64,000 nucleotides of DNA from Ailurus styani. Taxonomy: Eukaryota; Chordata; Mammalia; Carnivora; Ailuridae. The notes under the pieces were generated by a model. The model did no database searches. It was not told the origin of the DNA and saw only the letters and a list, made by a program, of their open reading frames with translations. Of the stretch, positions 36,021 through 48,474 are shown piece after piece; position 1 is the first letter of the stretch, and each line of letters starts with the position of its first letter. The stretch spans positions 5,760,134 through 5,824,133 of the forward strand of contig LNAC01000276.1 in assembly GCA_002007465.1 (NCBI GenBank). Reading direction: 5' to 3'. The position numbers and the translations under genes are program-made.

Positions 36021-36161
36021 AACATAATCACAAGAGGCTCAAATAAATAAATAAATAAATAAATAAAATCTTAAAAAAAAAAAAAACAACAACCAAACAA
36101 CCCTAAAGTAAACTATGGACTCTGGCAGGTAATGACATGTGAATGTAGGTTCATCAGTTCT

Positions 36162-36361
36162 TTTTTTTTTTAATATTTTATTTATTTATTTGACACAGGG
36201 AGATCAGATCACAAGTAGGGTGAGAGGTAGGCAGAGAGAGAGAGGAGGAAGCAGGCTCCCTGCAGAGCAGAGAGCCTGATGCGAGCCTCGATCCCAGGAC
36301 CCTGAGATCATGACCTGAGCCGAAGGCAGAGGCTTTAACCCACTGAGCCACCCAGGCGCCC
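36162..36361 (-). repeat. CAN SINE with 15-bp target duplication
   Basis: AGGTTCATCAGTTCT at 36147-36161 and 36362-36376. Confidence 0.95.
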
Positions 36362-36667
36362 AGGTTCATCAGTTCTAATGAAGGTTCCCCTCTGGGGGGG
36401 ATGTTGATCATGAGTCAGGCCGTGCCTGTGTGCAGGCAGGGGGGATATCGGAAATCTCGGTATCTTCTGCTCAGTTTTGCTGTGAAGCTAAAACTGCTCT
36501 TAAAAAAAATAATGTCTTAACCTCCCCACCCCCACCCCCAAAGGACAAACAATTCTCCCCTAGAGCTTCAAGAACAATCTGGCTCTGCTGACTCCTTGAC
36601 TTGAGGCCAGAGACCCCGGTGTCCGACATCTGACTTCCAGAACTGTGAGATAATGAATTTGTGCTGT

Positions 36668-36869
36668 GTGTGGTTTTTTTTTTAAGATTTTATTTATTTT
36701 TTTGACACACAGAGAGAGCACAAGTAGGCAGAGACGCAGGCAGAGGGAGAGGGAGAAGCAGGCTCTCCACTGAGCAGGGAGCCCGATGTGGGACTTGATC
36801 CCAGGACCCTGGGATCATGACCTGAGCCAAAGGCAGATGTGTAACCAGCTGAGCCACCCAGGTGCCCCA
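36668..36869 (-). repeat. CAN SINE with 13-bp target duplication, inside MLT1
   Basis: GAATTTGTGCTGT at 36655-36667 and 36870-36882. Flanks (GACTTCCAGAACTGTGAG; TTTAAGCCACCGAGT) are the MLT1 3' part (+). Confidence 0.94.
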
Positions 36870-37257
36870 GAATTTGTGCTGTTTTAAGCCACCGAGTTGG
36901 AGGCCACTTATTGCCACAGCCACCAGGGACTAATAGAGGAACCTCCCTGGAGCTCAACCATAACTTGACATTAACCACCTACGACTCGGTGGCCTGTGTG
37001 ATGCCTTCCCACGTCTGCAGGCGCCTGTACGCCCCCATAGAAGTATCTCGACTCAACAAAAGCCACTGGACACTGCAGTAATAAACTTTTCACACCCATA
37101 ATATGGCAGTCACCGCTCGCGATCCAACTGTAACCTCCCATCAGCTGACAAAGCACACATGTTGCTTACCTTAAACTAGGGTATGTCTCCGTCTGTCTCC
37201 ATCAGCCCCAGTTTGCATGGACTCTGGGTATAATTCTTCATTTAGGAGATCATTTTA

Positions 37258-37453
37258 GGGGTGCCTGGGTGGCTCTGTCGGTTGAACATCTGCTTTCAGC
37301 TCAGGCCATGATCCTGGAGTCCTGGGATTGAGGCCCGCATCAGGCTCTCTGCTCAGTGGGGAGTCTGCTTCTCCCTCAGCTCCCCCCCCTACTCATGTTC
37401 TCTCTCTCCCTCGCTCACTCTCTCTCAAATAAATAAATACATCTTGAAAAAAA
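37258..37453 (+). repeat. CAN SINE with 10-bp target duplication
   Basis: GATCATTTTA at 37248-37257 and 37454-37463. Confidence 0.92.
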
Positions 37454-37469
37454 GATCATTTTAAAAGTC

Positions 37470-38420
37470 AATTTTATTCAGGTATCATTAGTATACAATA
37501 TACAAGATAAGTTATACAATTTATTGAGGTGTAATTTATATGCAATATACAATACACATTATATACAGTATATACAATAAAATGCACCAATTTATCACAC
37601 CCATTAGGATGATGTGTATCAAAAACAACAGCAAATTATCAGGTGTTGCCAAACAGTAGAGAAACTGGAACCCTCGGGTGTTGCTGGTGGGAACGTACAA
37701 TGAAGTAGCTGGTGTGGAAACCAATATGGCGGGTCCTTTAAAAATTCGGAACAGAATTCCCATGTGAACCAGCAATCTCACCCTAACCCAAGTGTTCAAT
37801 GGCAGATAAACAGTTAAACAAAATGGGGTCCACCCATACAATGGACTATGATTCGGTCTTGAAAAGGAAGGACATTCTGACGCCTGCCACAATGTGGATG
37901 GACCCCAAGGACATTACGCTCAGTGACATAAACCAGTCACAAAAAGACAAATACTGGGGCACCTGGGTGGCTCCGTGGGTTAAGCTTCTGCCTTCAGCTC
38001 AGGTCATGATCCCAGGGTCCTGGGATCGAGCCCCACATCGGGCTCCCTGCTCAGTGGGGAGCCTGCTTCCTCCTCTCTCTCTTCCTGCCTCTCTGCCTAC
38101 TTGTGATCTCTCTCTCTCTGTCAAATAAATGAATAAAATCTTTTTTTAAAAAAGACAAATACTGTATTATTTCGCTTACATGAGGTGTCCAGAGTAGTCC
38201 AACCCATAGGAACAAAAGGTAGGGGTGGTGGCCAGAACCTTGTGGGACGGAGAAATGGGCAGTTGTTTAATGAGGATAGAGTTTCGGTTTTACAAGATGG
38301 AAATGTTCTGGAGATTGATTGTGCAACCACATGAGTATACTTAACACTTCTGAACCAGACACCTAAAAACAGCTAAGATGAACATTTTATGTTATGGACG
38401 TTTTATACCATGGTTAGCCT
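37470..38420 (+). repeat. L1M 3' end interrupted by a SINE
   Basis: ORF2 end (CAATGGACTATGATTCGGTC, TGTGGATGGACCCCAAGGAC) and L1M 3' UTR (GTTATGGACGTTTTATACCA). Confidence 0.87.
37956..38148 (+). repeat. CAN SINE with 15-bp target duplication
   Basis: AAAAAGACAAATACT at 37941-37955 and 38149-38163, inside the L1M. Confidence 0.95.
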
Positions 38421-38429
38421 TTTAAAAAT

Positions 38430-39060
38430 GTAACGCACCCATTTTAGGCTTACGATTCCATGAGTTTTCAGAAATGTATGCAGCTGAGTGGTCACCCCAC
38501 CTTGCGGATAGAGAACATTTCCACCGTCCCCCAAAATTCCTTCCCCACCCCTGTCCCAACCACTGCTGCTCTGCTTTCCATGACTCTTCACAAGACTTGC
38601 TTTTTCTTGATGTCGACTGAATTGAATCACACAGTACATAGTCTTGTCTTTTTCCAGATTTTTTATTTATTCATTTGAGAGAGAGTGAGCAAGAGAGAGA
38701 GAGAGCACCAGTGGGAGGGGACGAGGGGGGAGAAGCCAACTCTCCACTGAGGAGGGAGCCCCACCTGGGTCTCGATCCCAGGACCCTGGGATCATGACCT
38801 GAGCTGAAGGCAGACACTTAACCGACCGAGCCACCCAGGTGCCCTCACACAGTATGCGGTCTTTTGTGCCTGGTTTCTTTCTCTAGGCATTCGCCCATGC
38901 TGTTGTATGCATCCACTCTGCTCCTTTTCACGTCTGTCTCGTCTTCCATTGTGTCGTTGGACCACAATTTCTGTATTATAAGAAACTGCCAGTTTGCCAA
39001 AGTGGTTCCACCATTTTGTGATTCAATGTTCAGCCATATTTCAGGGCTCCAGTGGCTCGG
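38430..39060 (-). repeat. L1 fragment with SINE
   Basis: Reverse L1 sequence with a minus-strand SINE at about 38658-38845 flanked by TCACACAGTA-like repeats. Confidence 0.75.
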
Positions 39061-39539
39061 GAGGGTATTTTTGACCCAGGAAAGACTTCAGTTCTAGAGC
39101 TGGGTGGAGGATTTTATCTAGAGAAGAGCAGGAGGGGAGGAAATGATGCTGGAAGTTGAAACAGATAAAGGGGGGAGAGTAGGAAGCTGGTGGAAACCCG
39201 TGCTTGATAATACATATTCTCATGGGAAGATAAGACGGGTGCTGGGACATAGGATGGGGGGGTCTCTGCTGTTTGGAATTACAGCCCCTGAACCAAGACA
39301 AGGAGGAGCTTGGTAAGACACGATGAAGAGAAGGAGTCAGATCAAGTCTCTTGTGAGCAAAGAGTAATTTCTTCCATCCATCCATTCATTCATTCATTCA
39401 CTCAATGCAATTATTTTCCCATCCAAAAACATTTCTCAGCATTGATTATACTCCAAGCACTGGAATGTCAGTGGAGAACAAGAGGTCAGAGTCTCCAGAC
39501 ACAGAGGAATCTGGAAAAATCTAGGCAGAGCGGAAGCAG

Positions 39540-40090
39540 CCATTTGCAAAATACTATAGACTTTATGAGCCCGTTTATATGAGATTCTAGAACAAGCAAA
39601 ACTACTCTAGGGTGGAAAAAATATGGGAATGATGATTGCCTGGGAAGAGCCATGAAAGAACTTTCTGGAGGGATGGCTATGTTCTGGTGTCTTGATAGAG
39701 ATTTGGGTTACACAGGTGAATGCATTCGTCAAAGCTCAAAGAGAATACACTTGCGATTTGCACATTTTATTCTATTCTACTCAACAGGAAAAGAAGTAAG
39801 GAGAGTGGCAAACAAATATTGGACTCTAGTTCATATTTTCTGGGCTGCAGTATTAGAGGGAAATGAGCTAACGTCTGCAACTTACTTTGACCCCGGGATC
39901 ATGACCTGAGCCAAAGGCAGACGCTTAATGACTGAGCTACCCAGGCGCCTCCTGCAACTTACTTTGAGATGCATAAAAATGTAAGATGGATTGAGGGGTG
40001 GATGAATGAACTGATTGTAATATACTGATTCTAGAATCTAGGAATGGGTTTTTCATTCTTAAACTCAATTTTTCTATGTGTTTGAAAATT
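39540..40090 (+). repeat. L1M 3' end
   Basis: GATTTGGGTTACACAGGTGAA, GCATTCGTCAAAGCTCAAAG. It contains the tailless SINE piece at 39891. Confidence 0.75.
39891..39951 (-). repeat. 61-bp tailless SINE head between perfect duplications
   Basis: Only the SINE head is present, with no CT tract, AATAAA or poly(A). It sits between two perfect copies of CTGCAACTTACTTTGA (39875-39890, 39952-39967). Confidence 0.9.
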
Positions 40091-40885
40091 GTCATCATGA
40101 AATGTTGGGGCTGAGGTTGTGGTTTGTGCCTTTCTGGGGCTCACAGTCTGGTGGGGAGAAGAGCCAGTGATGAGGAGGGATAGAAGATGGTAGGCTCACA
40201 GGATGAAGCTGGAGGTAGAACATTCTGGAAAAGCAACCCCCCACCCCCTGCACTTCTAGTTTTAGGGGTAAGGTGGGGAAGGAAATGAGGGGCTGCCTTG
40301 GAGAGGCCAAGGGGGCTTGTGCTAGGAAGTAGGGAGTAGGGATATGGAGGGACCCCCTCTGTCACCCTCTGACCCTTTCCCCATGGGTGTCCCACGAACA
40401 GCCCCCTGAGTGACCACATGACCACTCTTTCTGGGGCTGAGTTAGCAAGTCAGTGGTGACCTTGAAGCCCAGCCAGGTTTCCTGGACAGACCAGCCCCAC
40501 CCATCACCCCACTTTCCAAGGAAATGGCCTTGTGACAGAACGGCTTATTCTTTCCAATCCCAGGAAACCCCCTGAGATCCCAAGGCCTCTTACCAGGCTG
40601 AGGGGTCTGGGGAGGGCCCCCAAGGTAGGCCAGGACACATTTCCCTCAAGCTCTTGCTGGCCCCTTCCCTATCCGCCTCAATCCCCCCACCCTCATCCTC
40701 TTGTCCCTAGATCCAGACACAGATGGCTGGAGAGGGCAATTTGGCAGATGCCAACGGAAAGCCCAGAGTCCAAACCCAAAACCTGCGCTTGCCCTTTCCT
40801 CATTGGGTGAGCCTGGATATGTCATTTTGCTTCGTCACACCTTTGATTTTTGCATCCATCAAGTGGGATAATAATAACACCAGGA
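40091..40885. other. Intergenic, nothing recognised
   Basis: No gene or named repeat seen. Confidence 0.4.
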
Positions 40886-40889
40886 TATT

Positions 40890-41260
40890 AGGGGTTTCTG
40901 GTCAACTGAATAATGGCTCCCAAAAGGTGTCCCTGTCCTAAGCCCTGGAACCTGATAATACATGACTTGACGTGGTAAAAGGGACTTTGCAGATGAGATT
41001 CATTAAATCAAGAAGCTGGAGACAGAGGTGCCCCTCGATTTTTCAGGTGGGCCCAACGTCATCATCACAAGGGACTTTAGAAGAGGGAGGCAGGAAGAGC
41101 AGGCCCAGAAGGAGATGAGACAGCAGGAGCCCCGGAGAGACCAGAAGGTGCTCCATGGCCGACTTGAAAGCTGGGGGAAGGGGCTACAAGCCAAGGAATG
41201 TGGACGCCTGCAGAAGCTGGAAAAAAAATCAAGGAAACCGGTTCCCCCCTTGGGTTTCCA
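40890..41260 (+). mobile_element. MLT1 LTR
   Basis: AACTGAATAATGGCTCCCAAA, GGGACTTTGCAGATGAGATT, GGTGGGCCCAACGTCATCAT. Confidence 0.82.
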
Positions 41261-41649
41261 AGAGCCCAACCAGGGGGCAGAGGGATGCCTCGATTTTAGC
41301 CCAGGGCGACCCTGTGGGACCTCTGACCTCCAGATCTTTAAGATAAGACATTTAGGTTGTGGGAAGCCACCAAGTGTGTGGTCATCACGCACAGCGGTGG
41401 TGGGACGCTCCTACGGCCGAGACCTGGGGAGCAATGACTATGCGCCCCGTCCTCCTGGAGGGAAGCGCACCTGGGACTCCAGGACACGGACGGCACTGTC
41501 CCCTGCCCTGGAGCTCACGGTCCAGCAAACCAGATGCGTCCACGCACGCACAGCAGGTTGTAGAGATGGGTGAAGGGGTGACTGAGGAGCTAGGGGCCCC
41601 CTTAGCCAGGGTCACCTCCGTCACCTGGAGACAAAGAGGGGCCTCAGAG

Positions 41650-41851
41650 GGGCACCTGGGTGGCTCAGTTGGTTAAGCGACTGACTGCCTTCGCTCGGGT
41701 CATGATCCCAGGGTCCTGGGATCGGGCCCCACGTCGGGCTCCCTGCTCGGCAGGGAGCCTGTTTCTCCCTCTCTCTCTGCTGCTTTGCCTGCTTGTGCTC
41801 TCTCGCTCTCTCTTCTCTGTCAAATAAATAAATAAAACCTTAACAAAAGGG
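41650..41851 (+). repeat. CAN SINE with 12-bp target duplication
   Basis: GGGGCCTCAGAG at 41638-41649 and 41852-41863. Confidence 0.95.
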
Positions 41852-41863
41852 GGGGCCTCAGAG

Positions 41864-42850
41864 ACGGAGTCAGCTCCAAACCCAGAGAGGCCCATGGGTG
41901 TGCCTGGAGCCCAGCAAAGGGGAACAGGGGGAGGGGAAGACGCCCGCCACACAGGGCCTTGCTGGCGGCGGGGAGCTGGGGTTTTCTTCCAAGAGCCTTT
42001 GTGGGGCCAGGCGCGGGGGTGCCCTCCAGGGCTCCCAGGCACCGTGGGCTTCTCTCCAACCGGCATCGGGAGGAAGGCGTTCTGCGCACAAGAACCTGTG
42101 TGGGAGAATTTACAGATGGGGAAACTGAGGCCCGAGAGGGTACAGACATCGGGCAGCGACAGCGGCTGGAGCTGGAACTCAGCCCCCCTTCTCCCTCTCC
42201 CACCCAGCGGCGGAGGGGGTGGGGGTGGGGTGTCCCCAGCTTGGTGGGCAGTGACCAGGTGTGTCCAGCAGGGGGCAGCACGCCTCCTGTGCCCGGAGAC
42301 CTGAAGCGTGAGCGCACAGAACGGCCCAATGGAGTAGAAAAAACAAAAGATCTAGACCAACGTTTTCTCCAAGGCTGGGGTCCTGGGTCTCTGAGGGGCT
42401 GGGGACCTGGGGCCTGGAATTCTAGGTCTCCAGAAAGGTGAGGATGTGGGTCCTTGAGGGTGGAGTCTGGGTGCAGGATTTCTGATCTCTGAGGGGCTGG
42501 GAACCATCCTCCTGCCGGGTCCACCACACAACATCCTATCCCCTCAGACGTGGACAGAGAAATCCCCAAATCTCCCAGCGCAGGCCTGGAATGTTCTCAG
42601 GATTCCTGGGATGGGGGGGCGGGGCTCAACCCCCTGGTCCCCGGGGGTGTGCTGGGATCTAGGGGGTGGTGGAGAGGTGTGAGCAGTGCACCTGGGAGGC
42701 CCCTCTGAAGAAAGGATGTGGACAAGCCAGCGACCGAACCCCCTCCCAGTGAGCCCCTCCAACCTCTCCCTCCATTCCCGCCACACCCAGAAGCAAAGCC
42801 AGCTCGCTCGCAGACCCCAAGGCTCCTGCAGAACCAGCCTCTTCCCATTT
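41864..42850. other. GC-rich intergenic with MIR piece
   Basis: TTTACAGATGGGGAAACTGAGG near 42108 is MIR. No exon homology despite several long shadow frames. Confidence 0.45.
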
Positions 42851-42852
42851 CA

Positions 42853-43063
42853 TTTTTAAAAAAATTTTTTTAAAGATTTTATTTATTTATTTGACACAGA
42901 GAGATTAGATCACAAGTTGGCAGAGAGGCAGGCAGAGAGAGAGAGGAAGGAAGCAGCCTCCCCGCTGAGCAGGGAGCCCGATGCGGGGCTCGATCCCAGG
43001 ACCCTGAGATCATGACCTGAGCAAAAGCAGAGGCTTTAACCCACTGAGCCACCCAGGCACCCA
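42853..43063 (-). repeat. CAN SINE with 15-bp target duplication
   Basis: CCTCTTCCCATTTCA at 42838-42852 and 43064-43078. Confidence 0.95.
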
Positions 43064-43559
43064 CCTCTTCCCATTTCAAACCGGCCTTCCCTCTTCCGGT
43101 TGACAAACTTGCTGCATGGGTGGGGGTCAGGAAGGGGGGCCTGGAGGGGTGTGAGTGAGGGAGTGTATGTGACCGGGAGCTTAGGAAGGACCTCCCCCCA
43201 ACCTCCACCCCCCACAACCTGCCCTGGGGGAGCTCCCAGTCCCTGGGGAAGGCCCATTTACTGTCGGAGCTCAGGGCTGTGGAAAGGGGGTGCAGAGGAC
43301 CGTGGGGTGAGTGGATGAAAAGGCACATGAACAAAAAGCTCAGGTGATGGGGCTGGGCTCAAGATAGAGAGGTGGCGAGTCAGCAGGGGCTACGGGCGAT
43401 GGAAGTCCAGGGCTCATGGAGAGGCAGAGAGAAGTCCCCGAGGGGAAACTGAGGCACGCCTGGGCAGGGCAGGAGAGCAGAGGCAAACAGAAGGGCTGCT
43501 CGTGGAAGAGATCTACTTCTTTCCATGGGCCCCTCCTTCGAGAACAGCCTGCAGAGGAC

Positions 43560-44075
43560 CTCCGTGCGTGTCTGCGTGACAGTGTGTTTGTCTGTGTGTC
43601 TGTGCGTTTGGTTTCCTGTGTGTAGGTTCCTGTGTGTTTATGCGTGTGTTTGTCCGCGTGATTGTGTTCTGTGTGACTGTGCACACTGGGTGTGTCCATA
43701 CCTGTGTGTCTACACTCCGTGTGTGGTTTCTGTGCACCTGCATGTGTTTCTCTGGGTATTTGTCTGCGTTTCTGTTTCTCTGCGGATGTGTGTGTCCTGC
43801 GCGTCTGTAGTCTTGTGCTGCGTCTGTGTGTGTGTGGATGTTGATGTGTGGTTCGGCTGTGTCGTGCGCTGTGTGTCTTTGTGGATGTGGTGTGTGGGTG
43901 GTCTGCTGGGGCGTCTGTCTCTGTGGTTGGCGGGTGTTGTGTTTGTCTCGGGCAATCTCGGCGTGTGTCTGTGGTTAAGTCGCCTAGAGACTGTTGGTCC
44001 CCACGTCTTCATGTGTCTCTGCTGGTGATGATGTCACATCACCTCGTGTGTGTGCATCTGTGTGGCTGCGTGTTG
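43560..44075 (+). repeat. TG-rich degenerate microsatellite block
   Basis: About 0.5 kb of irregular TGTGTGTCTGTGYG units on the plus strand. Open frames here are low-complexity artefacts. Confidence 0.8.
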
Positions 44076-44605
44076 GGGGGCCCCCCAGCCCTGCATCCCT
44101 GCCGCTACTGAGTCACAGACGCTGTCACTTGGGCCCGATCCCACTTTCCCAGAGCACTGGGGTCCTGCAAGAGGCTATGAAGCTTCTGGGCCTGTCAGGG
44201 AGGAGCGGATCAGGACCCCGGGGCTTCCAAACTCCAAAGTGCAGCACCCTCCTCCATGGGGGAAGCTGAGACCCAAAAAGGGAGGACTGGGGAAGCCACA
44301 GGGTCAAGGTCAGGAGAGGCTGCAGGTCTCTCTGGGACCTGGGGCCTCCGGGGGAGGACCGTGTGGATTTCCCCTGGCCCGGAGCGGGCGGGGCACCAGC
44401 TCAAAGCTTTGAGGTTGCAAAGCCCCAGGGGAGCCCCCCCGGCAGCTGAAACATTGAGGACCAAAATCCAGGCATCTGGAGGGGTCTGCTCCGACGGCAC
44501 CTCACGCCCCCCAGGTTCAGAACCCTCCAGTCTAAATTAGCTCTTCCCCAGGTACCCTAACCCTGCTTTCCATGCCCTAAAACTATCCCATGGATTTGTG
44601 AATTT
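44076..44605. other. Intergenic, MIR-like traces only
   Basis: GGGGGAAGCTGAGACCCAAAA near 44258 is MIR-like. No gene. Confidence 0.4.
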
Positions 44606-44609
44606 GAAA

Positions 44610-45255
44610 CTTGGTTTTTAGGCTGCATCCTGGATGAACCCTGAGGATGTGATGCTAAGTGAAATGAGCCAGATGCAGAAGGACACATCCCACAGGACCC
44701 CTCTCCCAGGAGGTCCCCAGAGGAGACCCGTCCCCAGAGACAGAGGGGTAGAGGGTAGAGCGTGTGGGCCAGGGCTGGGGAGTCCGTGCTTCCTGGGGAC
44801 AGAGTCTCAGTTTGGGGAGATGGAAAGTTCTGGAGAGCGTGTGAGCCAGGGCTGGGGAGTCCGTGCTTCCTGGGGACAGAGTCTCAGTTTGGGGAGATGG
44901 AAAGTTCTGGAGAGCGTGTGAGCCAGGGCTGGGGAGTCCGTGCTTCCTGGGGACAGAGTCTCAGTTTGGGGAGATGGAAAGTTCTGGAGAGCGTGTGAGC
45001 CAGGGCTGGGGAGTCCGTGCTTCCTGGGGACAGAGTCTCAGTTTGGGGAGATGGAAAGTTCTGGAGAGCGTGTGAGCCAGGGCTGGGGAGTCCGTGCTTC
45101 CTGGGGACAGAGTCTCAGTTTGGGGAGATGGAAAGTTCTAGAGACGGCCGGTGGGGGAAGTGGCACCATGTGAGTGGCCTTGTTGCCACTGGAAATGATT
45201 GAAATGGTAAATTTTGTGTGACGTACAATTTAGCACAGTGAGAAACAAAACCTCC
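44610..45255 (+). repeat. L1M 3' end containing the 77-bp array
   Basis: Left: CCTGAGGATGTGATGCTAAGTG (ORF2 end). Right: AATGGTAAATTTTGTGTGACG (L1M 3' end). Confidence 0.83.
44762..45146 (+). repeat. Five-copy 77-bp tandem repeat
   Basis: Units start at 44762, 44839, 44916, 44993 and 45070 and are nearly identical (the first has GTGTGGGCC, the others GTGTGAGCC; the last differs at its end). Each holds GGGGACAGAGTCTCAGTTTG, an L1M 3' UTR motif. Confidence 0.96.
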
Positions 45256-45424
45256 CTCACAAGAACTAGGACTTCATCTTGTTCTCAGAACCCAGCACCC
45301 AGTAGGCGTTCACATTGTGGTTGTTGAGTAGATGAAAGAGGAAAAGCGGTCATCCGTCCACAGCAGATGGAGAGAGAGAAGGAGACAGAAAGACTGAAGC
45401 CAGCACCTTCTCCTTTGTCTATGA

Positions 45425-45645
45425 ATCATGAGTGATACTCAACTGGGGGTGATTCTTCCTGCCCCCCCCAGGAGGCATTCGGTGATGTCTGGAGACTAGG
45501 TGGAAGGGGAACTGCTGTTGACAGCTAGTGGGTGGAGGCCAGGGGTGCTGCTAAAGACCCTGCAATGTACAGGACATCCCCACCCCCCACAACAAGGAAT
45601 CATCTGGTCCCAATGCCAACAGAGCTGAGAATGAAAACCCAGTTT
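45425..45645 (+). mobile_element. MER20 (hAT-Charlie) DNA transposon remnant
   Basis: GGTGATGTCTGGAGACTAGG, CTAGTGGGTGGAGGCCAGGG and CCCCACAACAAGGAATCATC match MER20. Confidence 0.82.
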
Positions 45646-46825
45646 TAGAGACACCTCCTCCTGCAAGTCCTCCTGGATTTGACACACCCACTGCCCTCCT
45701 GCACCCCACACACCCCCTTCCTTTCTTCCTTTTGCAACACCGGGAGAGATTGGTCGGGTGGGATAAGTTCAGGGCTGTGCCACCAGGATGGGGCTGGGGT
45801 CAGGGTGGACAAATTCCTTCATCACGTTTGCGTTGGACGCGGGCCCCTGTCCCAGGTGCTGAGGCTCTAAATTTAGCGGGGTGGATGCAGGCCCTCTCTG
45901 CACAGAGCACAGGTGAGGAGGGCTGGGGATCAGAACCTCCTTGGGGGTGAGTTGGGGTCGAGTAGGGTCAAGGTTGGGGCTGGGGTGGGAACCTGCCTGG
46001 GAATCACTGACGGTTGCTGCAGGACCCCTGATTCCTTCCTACGGATCCAGACCTGTGATGAGCGAGGGGGCCGCCCCAGGCTCAAGGATCCCAAACCTGA
46101 AAGAAGAACCGACACCCTCAGATCGGGGCCCACATCCGCACGGTTTCCTGTTTTTCCCTTAAAGTGAACAGAGCGGTGGTTTGATACCACAGAAGGGAAG
46201 GGGGGCTGAATCGCGTGACAGCTTTACTGCAGCTCCCCCTTCCGGGGGAGGGGAGTGGACATTTCACCCCCAAAGCATCCTCTTGTCTAGGTTGAGTCTT
46301 GGCAGGGAGCCAGCATCGCTGGATGGAAGGACACGGCGGGGATCGTGGGCAGCGGCGTGGACGGGGGACTGAGCGTGGGGCCCGCAGAGCCCCCATAAGC
46401 TCAAAAACACCAAACTGCACCCCCGCCCCATCCTCGGTTCATCACCCCCTACCCCGTCCTGTGTCCTCACCGCGACCTAACAGGGATTGTTCCCAAACTT
46501 TCTCCTCCTCCTTCCTGTGTCCTCACCACTAGGACAGCTCCACTGTCCCTCAGGGACTCCAACTGAGACCAGGTCGATTTTCACAACAGTTTCTGATACC
46601 TCCCCCTGCGCCCGTCTCTCCCCAAACCAACCTGGTTCTCTTCATTCCTGTAGCCGCCGCGCCAGACACCTCCTCCAGCACTTGGGCAAGGTGACAGCTC
46701 CCAGGGTCCCCACCTGGCCCCCATGACAACACCCAGCCCCCCCACCCCCGCCAAGACTCCTGCTGCCTTATGTCTAGCCCCTGTGACCTCTCTCTCTGGT
46801 GCTCTTCCCAACTTTAAATGACCAT
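45646..46825. other. Intergenic, nothing recognised
   Basis: GC-rich unique DNA without exon homology; no CLEC4G-like pseudogene was found here. Confidence 0.4.
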
Positions 46826-46827
46826 CC

Positions 46828-47017
46828 GGGGGCGCCGGGGCGGCTGTCTGTTAAGCCTCTGCCTCTGGCTCACCATCCCAGGATCCTGGGATCGAGCCTC
46901 GAGTCTGACTGCTCGGCGGGAAGCCTGCTTCTCCCTCTCCCTCTGCCTGCCACTCTCCCTGCTTGTGCTCCTTCTCCCTGTCCAACAAATAAATAAAATC
47001 TCAAAAATAAAATAAAA
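46828..47017 (+). repeat. CAN SINE
   Basis: Diverged head GGCGCCGGGGCGGCTGTCTG, tail AATAAATAAAATCTC then AAAATA units. Confidence 0.87.
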
Positions 47018-47422
47018 TAAAGCGATCATCCTCCGTCAGTTGGCCAATCATGCAATGGGTCCGAATCCCCATGATTAGACCAGATCGAGGTTGAGGGGGA
47101 CAGTCGGGGCCCCCGAATGAACAGCTTCCACCCAACAGTCATTCACTCGAGAGATACGAATGAGGGTTGCCCTTCGGTGCTGCAAACAGTGTGACGGACG
47201 AGGAAGACATTTCAGCCAGACTCCTCCCCGGCCCAGCCCTAGCTGGGAAGTGGGACACAGGGGCACGGGCGGGCATCTTCCCATCCAGGGATGGGGGCTT
47301 GGCACGGGATGTTCCCCAAGCCAGACCAGAAAGATGGTTAAAGATCAGAGGATACGTTTTCCGGAGGAAGAGCAGGATGTGAGGTGTCAGGAAGTCCCCA
47401 TAAATACAAGGCCAGGTGCATG

Positions 47423-47830
47423 GCGGTTAGAGTTGCAGACTTGGGACCCAGGCTGCCTGGGTTCAAATCCCTGCTTTGCCATTAATGAGCTGTGTGACTT
47501 TGGGCAAGTTACCTAACCTCTCTGTGCCCCATGTCCTTCACCACTAAGGCGGCATGAAGAACAAAAGCATCTACCTCGCAGCTTGTTTGTGGACATTAAA
47601 TTGTTTTCCGAGGACACTGGGTGCTGTGCACTGGGCACTACTAAATTCAACCATTGAACAAGACCGTCAGTATTTGACCAAGATGTTATGTGATCTCATG
47701 GATCTTTCTAGTCACTTCGGTTCAGTCCTGACTCTCGCACTTACCTCCTGCCGCGCTCTGGGAATGCGGCTTAGCTAGCATCTCTGAACCTAAGTTTGCT
47801 CACCTGAGTGATGGAGGGAGCTATTAATAG
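47423..47830 (+). repeat. Two MIR elements
   Basis: 47423-47555 (GCCTGGGTTCAAATCCCTGC, GGGCAAGTTACCTAACCTCT) and about 47690-47830 (GTCCTGACTCTCGCACTTAC). Confidence 0.82.
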
Positions 47831-48470
47831 TACGGACTTTACCGGGGTGCGGGGAGCCCCTGGGAGGCCATGCGTGTGACATGGTTACCCAGCTGGCGAG
47901 CCCATAATTAGGTCTGTGAAAATAGAAGCCGTGGGTGGGTCTGCTTTCAGAAGAAACTCTCTCTCCAGGTCAAGCTCCTCACTGCGGCTGCAGCGGCCCC
48001 GCCAGCTAGCCCCGACGGGCCGGGACAGCGACACGCTCACAGCTCACGTGAGTGCGTGATACGCATGAGTGTGTGAGTGTGTGAATGTGCGTGCACACGG
48101 GTGACCCTGTGTGTGTCGGGGCTGGCCCTCGGGAGTGGACAAGGAAGGCTCCCTGGAAGAAGCGACCTCCGGGCTGAGTCTTGCGGGCTACGCAGGAAGA
48201 GCTCCGTATGAGGGAAGGGCCGTGGGCGGCATGGATGGGGTCGCCGGAGGTGCAGGGTCCTGGTCTGGGGAAGGGGAAGCCAGGGCCTGGCATGACAGCA
48301 AGGAACAGATGAGCTTGGAGGGTGCGCTGGGGGCTGGCCGCGGGGGGCCGTGGAGAGCCGAGGAAGGCCGGAGGCAGGGCTGGGAGCTCTGGTGTTAGAT
48401 AGAGGGACCAGGAGACACCCCCCAGGAGGTCGTGTCCCCCCCACACACAGTGACTGAGCAAAGAGGCTCC
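47831..48470. other. Intergenic, nothing recognised
   Basis: GC-rich with a GTGTGTGA tract near 48060; no gene. Confidence 0.4.
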
Positions 48471-48474
48471 AATG

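Noticed and set aside
44634..45202. Repeated 70-95 codon frames
   Set aside because: Shadows of the 77-bp array; the unit is not a multiple of three and the sequence is L1 3' UTR.
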